Positions 35,426 through 47,618 of a stretch of DNA of 64,000 nt are shown here, piece after piece. Where the stretch lies: positions 2,727,211 to 2,791,210 of the forward strand of contig KK106981.1 of assembly GCA_000611775.1 (NCBI GenBank). The letters run 5' to 3'. Within the stretch, counting starts at the first letter, position 1. Each line of letters begins with the position of its first letter. The stretch is from Umbilicaria muhlenbergii. Its lineage: Eukaryota > Ascomycota > Lecanoromycetes > Umbilicariales > Umbilicariaceae. The notes under the pieces are model-generated. The model ran no database searches. It saw nothing but the letters and a program-made list of their open reading frames with translations, and was not told the DNA's origin. Both the position numbers and the translations under genes were made by a program.

Positions 35426-36564
35426 ATTTGAATTTTGACGATAAGTCCTAGCATTACAGGCACAAGTATTTCGTTGTTTTTTTGATCATTTTCTCTCTTG
35501 TGTATAATGTAACAGTGTATGAACAATATGCAGAGGTTTTACTGTCTCAGTATGATGAAACAACCGTCCTGTATCCTAAGAAATTAATTACTGCTCGCTA
35601 CCGTAAAGATCAATCATGTAGGGCCAAAACGTATAGCGGCACGAGCGGGTACCCACAAGGGCCATTACGAAGGCCGAGGACAATTTAACGAAAAGGTTGC
35701 CCTAATCGCGAATGCTTCAACCACGACCGCTTTCTCAGTTATTTACTCCAATCAATGTCGGCCTTTCCCATCCATCGTATGTTGGAACCACCCAAAGGTC
35801 GTTATTAATCAGCTGCAAGCGCTTGCGACCACTGTTGCAATCGAAGAATCCATCTGAGACTCTGTTCCTGCACAGCCCGCTCCATCCAATGACTGTAGGT
35901 GACCTGACTCCTTCCCCACCATCTGTGAAGAAAAGACATCTGGCAGTCTTATTGGGCAAGCCGGGAAAGAGTCCATGATGCGCTCAGTCGGTACGCCTCA
36001 CGCCCGTCTGCAGGACCCCGCCGCGAAGGATTCCAAGGATTCGACTTGCATGTCCAGAAGGATTGAGGCGTTGCCATCCTATATGCACAGCATACTAAAA
36101 AGTCATCATCATGGCAGCATTTGCCTAGCTTACTTCTCTGTGCCATTCGTTGGTGGAACATGCAGTTTGACCTTGAGCGAAAGAACGACACCGTCTTGCC
36201 GTGCCAATAGGTGCCATCGCAAACTCTGTACCTAAGACCGTCGGAACCGTTCCGATACGTATTGGAGCAGTATCTGAATGCTTGAGGACGGCGTGGTCGC
36301 TCTGCTGGATAAGGCTTTGAGACAGCTTTTGCAGAAATTGTTGTAAATATCGATAAGGACTGACTAACTAGCAAAGAACAATGTGGGAACCAGCTAACTA
36401 TAAGGCCCCGCCGTGACTGCCTGGACCCTGAAAACCCTAAACCCTGCCTGTCATCCAACACTGATATTAACCCCGATAAGCGACTGCTGTAAGCCGACAG
36501 CGCCTAAATTCAACAGAAATTCACTCAACACTGGTGTGAAGGTGGTAGCATCAGAGCACAGCAT

Positions 36565-36574
36565 CATATATATC
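36565..36574 (+). promoter_or_regulatory. Possible TATA element of the rhodopsin-domain gene
   Basis: CATATATATC lies about 70-80 bp before the start codon at 36646 and is followed by a pyrimidine-rich stretch. This is a composition-based guess only. Confidence 0.3.
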
Positions 36575-36645
36575 ATTCCCCCTTATCACCTTCGAGATCG
36601 CTCCTTTCAATCGTCCACTCCTTCAATTTCGCTCTTCTCACAATC

Positions 36646-36807
36646 ATGGTTTTGATACTGAGTGACGATACTCGAGGTGTCATCGAAATTGCTCTATGCG
36701 GTGTCTTCCTTCTATTCTCTGCAATAGCTGTCGCTCTCAGAATATGGTCCAGGCGCATCAAGGGAAAGGTCTTGGTACTAAATGATTACATGATTCTGGT
36801 TGCTTTG
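36646..36807 (+). CDS. Rhodopsin-domain (SAT4/PTH11-like) membrane protein, exon 1
   Basis: First exon of a seven-helix fungal rhodopsin-domain integral membrane protein; exons 2-5 lie 20 kb away at 56804-57954. The 54 codons start MVLILSDDTRGVIEIALCGV and cover helix 1 plus the beginning of helix 2 (VLNDYMILVAL). The exon ends in phase 0 at a GTGCGA donor (36808). Only 35 bp of the intron remain before the Copia element begins. The encoded family is widespread in Pezizomycotina, and its members are mostly uncharacterised; some are candidate surface sensors. The exon is intact, and its composition shows no sign of the decay seen in the neighbouring element. Confidence 0.85.
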
Positions 36808-36842
36808 GTGCGAGACTGCGTTGTCCCCTCTAAATATCTAAA

Positions 36843-37062
36843 TAATGAATAGACGATGTATTGATGTACATCTATGTATCTAAGCACACCCTCTAGTAGT
36901 TGTAGCAGACATCATGCGACGTATGCTCAGACTACTCATGTTATAATAGCTCGCTAAGGCTAGTGTCTTGTGCGTACGTTAACTGCGTACGTGAGGTTCT
37001 CAGCCCTAATGCACTAACCCTAATTGCCTAATTGAGTACAGTAGTAGACACTTCATTCAACA
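36843..37062 (-). repeat. Copia 3' LTR (left copy)
   Basis: 220 bp, matching 56557-56776. Read on the minus strand it begins TGTTGAATG and ends ATTCATTA. The flanking CTAAA at 36838-36842 pairs with 56777-56781. Confidence 0.92.
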
Positions 37063-37508
37063 CTCCCCCTGCGTCTTTATTTTATCTCAATCAAACATTT
37101 AACTTCCTTCAGCTCTTTCCTTCTCAATGTGTTTAAGCTTTAATTGCTGTTGATGCTTCTTGAACAAATTTTTAGTTAATGTCTTGATTAAATCATCTGC
37201 TAACATGTCCTTCATAGTCACTCATTTGACAATGAGTTCTCCGTCGTTCATGAGAGACTGTATGTAGTGATGTTGTATGTTTATGTGTTTTGTATGACTG
37301 TGCTGCTCCGTGTTTTGAATCAGTCTGATGCTTGATTTATTGTCATCAAGGAGAGTGATATTCAGCTTCAGCTCATAAAGTTTTAACTCATTAATAAACC
37401 TTTGCATTCAAACTCCTTGTCTTGCCTCATGACTCAAAGTGATATACTCAGCCTCAGCAGTAGATGTAAACACTGTACACTGCTTCTTTAACATTCAGGC
37501 AGTGATGC

Positions 37509-37781
37509 TGTAAGAGGCTGATCTACAACGTGAGGTCATATAGGTGTTGAATGAGGTGTCATAAGCAATATAATCATGATAGAGTCAATGCAGTGATGAT
37601 ATGTGTTCTATTCAGTGAGAAGACTGATCACTGAGGAAGCAGGTTTCTGCACCTTCTTGTGAAGAGTTTTCACTTGATGTCAAGGCGCTAGGCGCTGAGT
37701 CATCATATTTAAGCTATAGTGTCGTACCATAGTGTCGTACTATAGTGTCATACTGTCATACTATATATGATGGCTCTGACA
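37509..37781 (-). repeat. Element A 3' LTR
   Basis: 273 bp, TGTAAGAGGC...CTGACA as printed on the plus strand, matching 42781-43053. It contains short tandem (C)TATAGTGTCGTAC-type words near its end. Preceded by GATGC. Confidence 0.9.
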
Positions 37782-38004
37782 CAGCATTCCTCTTCTCATG
37801 ATGCTGTCCCTGGTGCCAATTGACTCTGAATTCATAATCATAGACATCATCATGATAGTCTGATAAGTGGTTGATCATGTAGGGTGAATGTGTGAAACAG
37901 TGCTAAAGTAAAGCTGATCATCATAAGTTCAAAACACCTCTCCCTTGTGTTTCTTCTTCATCATCTCTCTTATGACATGTCATCATACTTTCTGATAAGT
38001 GCCT

Positions 38005-38320
38005 TGTAGGCCTGTAATGCCTTTGCATGAAGGACTTTCATGACTGCCTCTCTGTGAAGAACTTCTGTGAATGCCTCTCTGTGAAGAACTTTTATGAATG
38101 CCTTTCTGTGAAGAACTTTCATGACTGTCTCTCTATGAAGGACTTCTGAAGTGAAATAATCATCTTTGTGAGCTCCTGATAAGTGCCTTGTAGGCCTGTA
38201 ATGCCTTTGTGTGAAGAACTTTCATGAATGCTTCTCTGTGAAGGATTTCTGTGACTGCCTCCCTATGAAGAACTTCTGAAGTGAAATGATCACCTTTGTG
38301 AGCTTCTGATAAGTGCCTTG
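38005..38320 (-). repeat. 27-bp minisatellite and larger repeats in element A tail
   Basis: Units of about 27 bp (TGTGAAGAACTTCTGTGAAT and variants) occur about five times between 38025 and 38145 and again around 38205-38280. They sit inside a longer unit that starts CTGATAAGTGCCTTGTAGG at about 37999, 38170 and 38307. Confidence 0.85.
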
Positions 38321-38321
38321 T

Positions 38322-38805
38322 AGGCTTATAAGGCCTTAATAAAACCTGTACTGATGAGTCACCTTCCTTAATGAACTTGTCACTCTTGACCCTTGCTGTA
38401 GATACTTTATAAGGTCTCAATAAAACCTGTAAAACCTCTTAAGGAAAATCAGGAAAGAGTGTCCTTATGACATTAATTAAATCATGTTTGAACTGTTTGA
38501 ACTGTTCAAAACATTCAGATTGTTCAGCCTGTTTGAAATTATTCAGACTGTTTAAATGTAAGTAAGCTTATAATGCCTCAATAAAACCTGTACTGATGAG
38601 TCACCTTCCTTAATGAACTTGTTGCTCTTGACCCTTGCTGTAGATACCTTATAAGGCCTTGATAAAACCTGTAAAACCTCTTGAGAAAAATCAGGAAAGA
38701 GTGTTCTTATGACATTAACTAAATCATGTTTGAACCGTTTAAACTGTTTAAAATGTTCAGATTGTTCAGCCTGTTCAGAACTGTTCAGATTGTTTGAATG
38801 TAAAT
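38322..38805 (-). repeat. 242-bp tandem duplication in element A tail
   Basis: 38322-38563 and 38564-38805 start with AGGCTTATAAGGCC and AAGCTTATAATGCC and run in parallel through CTGTACTGATGAGTCACCTT, TAGATAC-TTATAAGG and a GTTCAGATTGTTCAGCCTG segment. Differences are mainly transitions. Confidence 0.85.
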
Positions 38806-38899
38806 CTGCCTTTTCTACTCCCCTTTCATTTTTGTTTAGTATGACAAAATGTCATAGTAATTGTTGTACTTTTGTTGTACTCATGTATATTCATTGTAT

Positions 38900-39800
38900 T
38901 AATATATTCATCATGATTTAAGTCCTGGACTGCTGATGTTTCTGTTGTACCACCAGCTTCAATATTTGTTGTACTGATATATATTCATCACGGCCTGCTT
39001 CTCAAGCATGTAGGTCATGAACTGCTGATATTTCAGCTGCACTGCTGACTTCATTTCATTGTATTGATATATTCATCACGGCTTGCTTCTTGAGCATGTA
39101 GGTCACGGACTGCTGATGTTTCAGTTGTATCATCAGCTTCAGTATGCATCATACTGATATATTCATTGTACTTGTATGTTCGTCACGGCTTGCTTCTTGA
39201 GCATGTAGGTCACGGACTGCTGATGTTTCAGCTGCGTCATCAGCTTCAGTATGCATTATACTGATATATTCATCATACTCATATGTTCATCATGACTTGC
39301 TTCTTGAGCATGTAGGTCATGAACTGCTGATGTTTCAGCTGTGCTGTCAGCTTCAGTATGCATCATACTGATATATTTGTTGTACTTATATGTTCATCAC
39401 GGCTTGCTTCTTGAGCATGTAGGTCACAGACTGCTGATGTTTCAGCTGTGTCATCAGCTTCAGTATGCATCATACTGGTATATTCATCATACTGGTATGT
39501 TTATTGTACTCATATGTTTGTTGTACTTGTATGTTCATCACGGCTTGCTTCTTGAGCATGTAGGTACTGACTGCTGATGTTTCAGTCATATCATCAGCTT
39601 CAGTATGCATCATACTGATATATTCATCATGATGTTCATCATATTGTATGTTCATCATACTTGTATGTTTATCATATTTGTATGTTCATCATGACTTGCT
39701 TCTTGAGCATGTAGGCACTGACTGCTGATGTTTCAGTCATATCATCAGCTTCAGTATGCATCATACTGATATATTTGTCACGGCTTGCTTTTAAAGCATG
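38900..39800 (-). repeat. Tandem repeat array (~105-bp units) in element A linker
   Basis: About eight units, marked by TGCTTCTTGAGCATGTAGG at roughly 38994, 39083, 39191, 39299, 39404, 39545, 39698 and 39785. Spacing varies from 87 to 153 bp because a short CATACTG-TATGTT word is itself repeated within units. On the minus strand each unit corresponds to a peptide of about 30 residues around TETSAV and HAQEAS. A second block of the same units lies at about 40190-40480. Confidence 0.9.
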
Positions 39801-40189
39801 TAAATTTCACATCACTGATGTTCTGATGAGATCACTGCATCATATTCATGTTTATCATCTCAGACTCAGTCAAGTTGTTTTTATTCTTAAGAGGGGTAGT
39901 TAATCCCTGTTGTACTCATCATATCAAACCGTCTTTCAACTGTTCAGTATGACTCATATGTTCAAGTTGTTTGATAAACATTCTTGTATAAGTTGTTATC
40001 TCCTCATCTAGGGGTGAGTGAGTAGACATGAGTTGAAGTGCTTCAACAGTGTCAGCAGAAGAGTATTATCCTTAATTTAAAGATTAAAGGAATGCAGCTT
40101 GCACTGTTGTTCATAATTACAGTGTCTGCTGTGTTATCCTTGATTGAGTGCTACTCAAGATCTGCATTCAGGCTCTCTTATTCAGTCAC

Positions 40190-40480
40190 AGCTTGTTTTT
40201 AAAGCATATAGGTCACAGACTGCTGATGTTTCAGTTGTATCATCAGCTTCAGTATGCATCATACTGATATAACATCATGGTTTGCTTCTTGAGCATATAA
40301 GTCATGAACTGCTGATGTTTCAGTCATATTATCAGCTTCAGTATGTATTATATTAATATATTCATCACGGCTTGCTTCTTGAGCATATAGGTCATGAACT
40401 GCTGGTGTTTCAGTTGTATTACTAACTTCAGTATGCATCATATTGATATATTCATCACAGTTTATATTCTGCATCACTGA
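40190..40480 (-). repeat. Second block of the element A linker repeat
   Basis: Three further units of 87-90 bp (landmarks near 40190, 40278 and 40368), separated from the main array by about 400 bp of single-copy linker that matches 52000-52320 of the longer element. Confidence 0.85.
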
Positions 40481-40674
40481 TGTTTCAATGAGACTGCTGT
40501 CTTCAGTGTTCATCATACTGATAGATTCATTATGACAGGTATGACATTCTTTTGTTGTAGCCTCTGTCATACTGAATAAATTCCTCACTGCTGATGTTTC
40601 AGTGATACTGTTGATTTCATTTTCATTACAGCTTGCTTCTTCTTGAGTTGATAAATTCCTCACTGCTGACGTTC

Positions 40675-41282
40675 TGATGAGATCGTCATCTTCAGTATTC
40701 ATCATATCAGTGATATTCATTATGACAGATATGACATTCTCTTGTCATAGCTCTCCCTTGACTTAAACTCATCTTTACTAAAGATCAAGATATTATTCAA
40801 GTAGATCATGCATATGATGTTTAAAAACTCATCAAGCGCTTTATTTATAAAGACTTGAAATGTAACAGGAGCATTCATGAGTCTGAAAGATATAATGAGA
40901 TATTTAAACAGCTTAAATCATGTTCAGAACACTGTCTTTCACTCATCTCTGCTTTTAATTCATATTTGATTATATGCATGATGAGACTGCCGTCTTCAGT
41001 ATTCATCATATCAGTGATATTCATTATGACAGATATGACATTCTCTTGTCATAGCTCTCCCTTGACTTAAACTCATCTTTACTAAAGATCAAGATATTAT
41101 TCAAGTAGATCATGCATATGATGTTTAAAAACTCATCAAGCGCTTTATTTATAAAGACTTGAAATGTAACAGGAGCATTCATGAGTCTGAAAGATATAAT
41201 GAGATATTTAAACAGCTTAAATCATGTTCAGAACACTGTCTTTCACTCATCTCTGCTTTTAATTCATATTTGATTATATGCA
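40675..41282 (-). repeat. Almost identical 304-bp tandem duplication in element A
   Basis: 40675-40978 and 40979-41282 are the same apart from a few bases in the first 15-20 positions (TGATGAGATCGTCATC against TGATGAGACTGCCGTC). The duplicated unit covers a reverse-transcriptase piece and the start of the linker. Confidence 0.93.
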
Positions 41283-42780
41283 TTCTTGCAGTTTAGCTTC
41301 ATGAACTTCTTGACTTCTTGAAGATGATTCAATATATACTCTTTGTCATATCACAATGAGTTCATTTATTCACATTAACTGTAATAATGACTGCTGTTGA
41401 TCATTCTGTCATACATTCATTCCTTCAATGACTGATGACTTTACACTTAATGCAGAGACCTGTTGATTTGCATGCATTTACTTCATTCCTTGAAATAAAG
41501 TCTTCTTGTCAGTGTGAAGAAGCTGCAAGTGTTTATGTCATCATTGCTGTAATTATTTCTTCAGTGATTAATAAGTGATTGAGATTCTGACTCTGATTGC
41601 AGTCACTTTTATGATAAAAACCTCATGAGTTGTTTCTGCTTTCATGATTGAATTGTTGAGAATGAGAGAGCTTTTCAGAGAAAAATTCTTTTCTGTCATA
41701 ATATGATGTTTATGTTGTATTTTTATTTATGTCATCAATTTTGTTTTCACAGTCCTTTTTAGTGTCTGAACAGCTTTGAAATGATTCATAATTAATGATG
41801 ATGTCAAGATGTGTTGATATTTCCTGCACTGACTGTCTTGCAACCTGCGTTGAATCTCAGCGTCATAGTTCAGTCAGGACATGATGTGAAAGTTTTAATC
41901 ATCAGTGATCTTGAATGAGCATCTCACTGATCTCTTTGTGTGAAGTTGAAAGGAAGCAGTAGAGTTCTGATAATTTATCATATCAGAAGATGATTGTATC
42001 ATGATTGTGAAGTTCAACTGCATTGAAAGTGATAATATTTCATTCATTTGTATCTTCACTGAAAGATAAGTTTTTCTTCAGCACCTTCAGGAAGTTGTTA
42101 TAAGTGACTTAAGTGTGATCATGCTGCTTCTTTTGCTTTCATCAGTCACTCATAACTGTTTTCTCAAGGTAGGTGCCTGCTCAGATGATGAAATCTCATT
42201 CAGTAAGAAATTACTCTGACATCAGTTCCTGATTCTGATTAATTTCATTCAAGTATTTTTAAAGTTTTCATTTCATGACTTTGATGCCTCCTGCATAAGA
42301 ATGAGGCTCTCATGACTTTATAAGGTGTTGAAAAGAGAGAGGTGTGATGTCTGTCATAACTTAATATCATAATTCATGTGATGAACTTGTGTCATTTCTT
42401 GAGTTTATTATAATTGAAGAATTTTCTTGTAAGTGTTGATTAAGCTTCTGAAGTTTTCTTTTATTGTCCTTAAACTCAATTTCTTGTCATACATGTCATA
42501 ATTGTAATCACTGACACTCAATGACTTCTTGATTGTGAGCAGTGACTGCCTCAAGATCATTAATGAAGTCATCAAGGTTGCCTGCATCAATATGTTCATC
42601 ATTGTCATTGATGATGTCAGAAGCAGGAGTGTTGACAGTTAATGATGTAAATCTGTTAATTGAAGGTCTTGATTTAACTTAATTGACTGTTTCACTGACC
42701 TGATGAGATTGAAGTGTTGATGTCATCATGTCTTATGCTTTTGACATGACCGTTCACCTGAAGGTACTGAGTAATCAGTA

Positions 42781-43053
42781 TGTAAGAGGCTGATCTATGA
42801 TATGAGGTCATATAGATGTTGAATGAAGTGTCATAAGCAATATAGTCATGATAGAGTCAATGCAGTGGTGATATGTGTTCTATTCAATGAGAAGACTGAT
42901 TACTGAAAAAGCAGATTTCTGCACCTTCTTGTGAAGAGTTTTCACTTGATGTCAAGGCGCTAGGCACTGAGTCATCATATTTAAATTATAGTGTTGTATC
43001 ATAATGTCATATTATAGTGTTGTACTGTCATACTATATATGATGGCCCTGACA
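42781..43053 (-). repeat. Element A 5' LTR
   Basis: 273 bp, the same ends as 37509-37781 and followed by GATGC. Equal lengths and intact target duplications show that this is one insertion event. Confidence 0.9.
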
Positions 43054-45613
43054 GATGCATTCATTTAACATGAAGATGTATCTCATAATTAATCTTCAGT
43101 TCATGATATCACCTGTGTAGTTGCTGTTCATATAATCATATATTGCTGTATTGAATTGTTTTATACAGATGAGTTTCTTGAATCTGTACATGAGCTTTAA
43201 CCTTATTGTTCTCTTTAAGTATCACATGACTCATTTCATCACCTTGATGTGACTGAGTCATGAATCTGAAATGTTTTAATTAAGGCAGTCAACAGTAAAA
43301 GTGATATCTGATCTGATCTCACAAGCAATGTACATGAGCTTGTCAACAATGCACTGTAAATTTTTCAGTTTCACTTCATCAGTGTCCTCTGATTCATTCA
43401 GAGTTATGAAAGATTCAAGCTTCATGAGCATCTCAACAGGTGAACAGTTCTTCATCTCTTCTTGCAGTAGTACTTCTTTTATGTATGAAGCTTGATTTAA
43501 AGTTAATGTGTGCTTATTTCAGTCCTGAACTATCTGCAGTTCAATGATTGTCTGTGTTTTTTCTAAATTAAACATTTTAAACATCTTGTTGAAGACCTGC
43601 TTCATATGATTAATGTTCTTCATAGAAACACTGACAATAAGTAAATCATTCACATATACATTTATTAATGTAAGGCTATGACGGTCCTTTTGAATCAGAA
43701 TGCTTGAGTTCACATTTAATGTGTAAAACCTCTTCTTTAACATCAGGTCAGTCAACTTCTTATGTTATAATCATGCAGACTGCTTCAGATCATATAATTT
43801 CTTCATAATTTAATATATCATCTTAATTTCAGATTATTCTTGTACAGTGACTTCTTCTGAAATGTGCATATAAATATTCTCCTCCTCATGTTTCAGTTCA
43901 CTGCTCAGGTATGCTGCTTTGACATTCATTTAATATAACTTCATGTCATATGATGCAATCATGATGAGAAACATCCTCAATGACTTTTTATGAACAGTAG
44001 ATGTGAACATCTCTTGATAATTCATTTCATAAATTTGTGAAAATTCCTGAGTCATAAGTTTAATCTTGAATCATGTTATTCTTTCTTTCTCATCATATTT
44101 AATCTTAAAAACTCACTTGCACTCAACAGGTCTTCTACTCTGTGATAATGATTTAATGATTCATACAGTGTATGACTTCAAGTTCAGTAATTCTTCCTTA
44201 ATGACTTCTCTTCATTACTTTTCATAAACTGAGTCTCATACTGCTTCTTCATATGAATGTGATTTAATAACTTTCAACTGATTATTCTTTTTCTGATCTC
44301 TTTCATTTTAATTCTTGATGACATTCTTCTTTTAATCTCTTTCATCTTCACTCTTGACAGCATTTTTTTCAGTTGCTCACTGTGCATTTGCATCCTTCAA
44401 TCATGCCTCAAAGATGTCAATTATCAGAGCACTTGCACTGTATAAAGTTTGTCTCTCAGAGCACACTCTCATATGAAGCTTCTTAAGAGTGAATAAATTT
44501 AATGTCACAACATCTGCCTGTGATTTAACTGATTGCTTTAACCTCATCATTATGCAATCTTTCATAAATTCATCAGTGACTGATGAGATAACTCATCATG
44601 TATTGATTATACCTGTTGATGACTCAACTGAAACAGAGTTCTTTTCACTTAAACATCTTTTTTTATAAGGTGATGTTGACATGTCCTCCTCAACCTCTTT
44701 AGAAAATTGTGATTGATTGTTGTGATTCATATGAGGATATGATGTAATGTCATCATTATAATCAATGTTTATCCTCACTGAATGATTTCATTTTTAAAGG
44801 GTGTCAGGGTTTACCTTATCAGTGATTTTCATACAGGATGATAATGAAAGTGATTTGCCTGTTAATAAGTTTAATTCTTTGATAAACTCATCAATAGTAT
44901 ATGCTGAGACAATGTGAATAAAATTGATTTAAATGCTTCACACTTTCACTTGCTTATTAATATCAGTGTACTCAATTAATATTCTCTTTCATGTATAATT
45001 TAAATCTGACTTTATCCTCTTTTCTTTTAATATGTATACATATGAAACACTACTAAAGATTTGTATGTGATTAATATTTAAAATGAATTCAGTTCAGCCT
45101 TCTTCTGAAGTCACTGTTTATGCATTCATGAGTAAGTGATTCTGAACATAGTTCATGATATTTATAACTTCAGCTCAGAAATGATTAAACAGTTTACTGT
45201 TCAATAACATGACATCTTTCATCATATGAAGTGTACATTAACATCATTCTGATATAAAGTTGTGTTCTGATGTGTACAGTATTGAATATTTCAGAGTGAT
45301 GTCATGATTTGTGCAGAAATTTTTTATAACTTAACTTATGAACTCTTCTCCTCTGTCAATGCACAAGTGAGTGAGCTTTATTTCAGCTTTTTTCTCAATC
45401 AGCTTCAATCATTTCTTAAATCACTCAAAGTATTAATCCTTGCTCTTTAAAAACATGATTCAAGACTTTTAAGTGAAGTCATTCATTAAGATGACTGTGT
45501 TCAAACTATCATTAAAGAATAATGAATCATGTGAGCTTTAAAGATCTGAGTGTACTCACTTCAGCTTCTTGATGATAAGTTTCATGAGTTCATGATGAAT
45601 GACTCTTGCATCA

Positions 45614-46559
45614 GCAATTTAGCAAGTTAGCTCTGAGTTAATTTTTAGCACTTTGAGCGCTCTGAGCTTCTGATCTCATGTCTCAGCTAACAGCCGCTCT
45701 TAGCATCCTCTGAGCGCTTTGAGCTCAACCTTAAATCTTGAGCAGAACATCAAAATTTTGTGATAAAAAAACAATTATTAAAACAATTGTTTAAACAAGT
45801 ACACACACAGTGTTATAATAACAGTAAAACTTATAATAAGTAAACTTTTGCTAAAATTCACTTTTCTGCAATAAAAAATCATGATTTGTTGAGTCTGAAA
45901 GCACTGTATAAGTGTTGAGTTCTGAATATTTAAAGAACTTCAAGATTTTCATCACTTAAAAATTTACACACTTTAATAACTTTTGCAACTCAACAGATAT
46001 GAAGAAACTTTCAATGCATAAATTATAAAAAACAGTATTATCTATTAATGTTAAATTAAAAGTTTCTTCATAACTGCTGTTATTGTTAAATTATATTTAA
46101 TTCAAGTTTGCAATAGTGAAAAATCTTTCAAAAAAAAGTCACATACTTTGAATAACTATTGCGCTTTTATACTTATAATATAACTTTCAGGTTATAAGTT
46201 GTAGAGAATAAGCTGTTTAAGAGTTTTCTGATACAAAGTTTCTTTTTATGTGTTGTTGGTGTTGAGTTATTCAAAAAGTCATTAAAAATCTGTTTATTAA
46301 TGTTGTAATTTTCATCACTGAAAGTTTGAAATCAATATAACTTTTTAACAACAACAGTTATAAAAAAACTTTAAGTTATAAAACAGTTTAATAGCTTCTT
46401 CTCTACAACTTATAAACTAAAAGTTATTATTATTCATGAAGGTATAATAGTTATTTAAAGTGTAAGATTTGTATGAGCTCATTTACTGCTCAGAGAGTGC
46501 TCTGAGCGCATAAAGTACTATTAACTAAAATCTTATTTTTGAGCGGGCTGTCAAGTTGC
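45614..46559. mobile_element. Non-coding terminal-inverted-repeat element inside Copia integrase
   Basis: About 945 bp interrupting the Copia integrase region. Both ends, read inward, begin GCAA-TT-GCA-like, followed by a GCTC block, a TTAAT...CTTT stretch and GCGCTC-GAGC, which makes an imperfect inverted repeat of about 65 bp. Inner arms around 46135-46280 and 46320-46470 are also inverted copies of each other, and a third diverged copy lies near 45970-46060. No coding capacity. This is probably a small non-autonomous DNA element or foldback element; a target duplication is not clear (possibly a 4-5-bp TGCAA/CGCAA-type word), so family and exact ends are open. Confidence 0.55.
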
Positions 46560-47618
46560 GGATGCTTGTCTGCTTGCTGATCACACAAGACTTGCATATT
46601 TCAGGAACTGCTTCATACAGAATGTTGATAAAAACATCAGATGTTAAGATGTCATTAATGTTCCCTGATTACTCATTATTGAAGATAGATAAGGCAGTTG
46701 ACTCAGCAAGTATAATGTCTTCAATTCTTAACTCAGTGATGATCTTATTAACTTGCTTGATTCATATGAGACCTGCATGAGTTAGGCGTCAATGATATAA
46801 GTTCAGTTTGAGGATTAAACTGCATTTATATGTAACTCTCCCTCTGACAGCTAAGCTCACTTCAGTCTGTATGATATTTAAAACATAAAGATTTTCAACT
46901 CTTAAAGCTTTCTCTATAAGTGTGTTGTTGCATTTAAAAATCATTTCAATTTCATTATCATGATAGATGATTTCACTTCAACTGAGTTGTCTCAAAGACA
47001 AAAGATTTGTGTCACACTGAGGAACATAAACAACATCTTTAATCTGCATCAGCTTATTAATTGATGTTCACAGTTGAATGATGTTTTTTTCAGTTGTTGT
47101 TATTGTTCCTCTGTTAGCAATGCTGAAAGTTTAGTGATGAGGTTTCATGTGAGTAAACAGATGTTGCTGATTTGTGACATGTGAAGACACTTCAGAGTTA
47201 ATATATTAATCATATGAGTTGACCCTGAAGCTTGTGAGCATGTCAAGTTGTTCATTTTCAGTTGATTCCTCATCACTGTCCTCATTGCTGTTATACTCAG
47301 TCATTACTGCTGCTCAGTGTTTTAACTGCTTGTTAAATTCATGACTGTTGTTAGCTGCTTTCTGCCTTTCATACAGTTTATTGTTCTTCTCATATGATCT
47401 TTTATTTTCATCACTTCTTCTTATCCTGCAGTCTTTGGCAAAGTGTTCAAGTTTGTCACAGTTATGACAGTCAACTTCACTCATAAGCCTTCATTGATTT
47501 CATATAAACAGGATTGTGTCTTTCTTCTGATTTACTTCAAGGTCTGACTTGATATGAGCTTCTTCAGAGGTCAGAATTTACTGTGTGTCATTCAACATGA
47601 TTTCACTTTGATTCAAAA

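Larger units (their letters stand above)
32963..36645. other. Gene-poor stretch before the rhodopsin-domain gene
   Basis: About 3.7 kb without a confident gene. A 117-codon minus-strand frame (34291-33938, starting MKPWEWGALQLPFVEVPAVV) is the best candidate for a small or broken gene but has no recognisable domain. Repeats at 34519-34640, 34687-34803 and 35335-35425 and telomere-like words near 33489, 33556 and 36424 are the only structures seen. The composition is close to that of the neighbouring genes. Confidence 0.5.
37509..43053 (-). mobile_element. Internally deleted chromovirus fossil (element A) nested in Copia
   Basis: Gypsy-type element of 5.5 kb on the minus strand, with 273-bp LTRs and target duplication GATGC (37504-37508 and 43054-43058). 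It belongs to the same family as the longer element at 47619-55900: LTRs, gag and the polypurine side match. Recognisable parts are gag (about 42660-41300), a reverse-transcriptase piece (about 41280-40750), a repeat-bearing linker (about 40740-38880) and a repetitive tail. Most of the polymerase/RNase H and the integrase are missing compared with the longer copy, so this is a deleted derivative, additionally broken throughout. It interrupts the RNase H part of the Copia element and must be younger than it. Confidence 0.88.

Noticed and set aside
36646-36852. A complete 68-residue small membrane protein
   Set aside because: The last codons read into the intron; the GTGCGA donor and the continuation at 56804 show that this is exon 1 of a longer gene.
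38900-39800. CRISPR-like regular array
   Set aside because: Units are long (87-153 bp), directly adjacent, coding on the minus strand, and embedded in a fungal retroelement.
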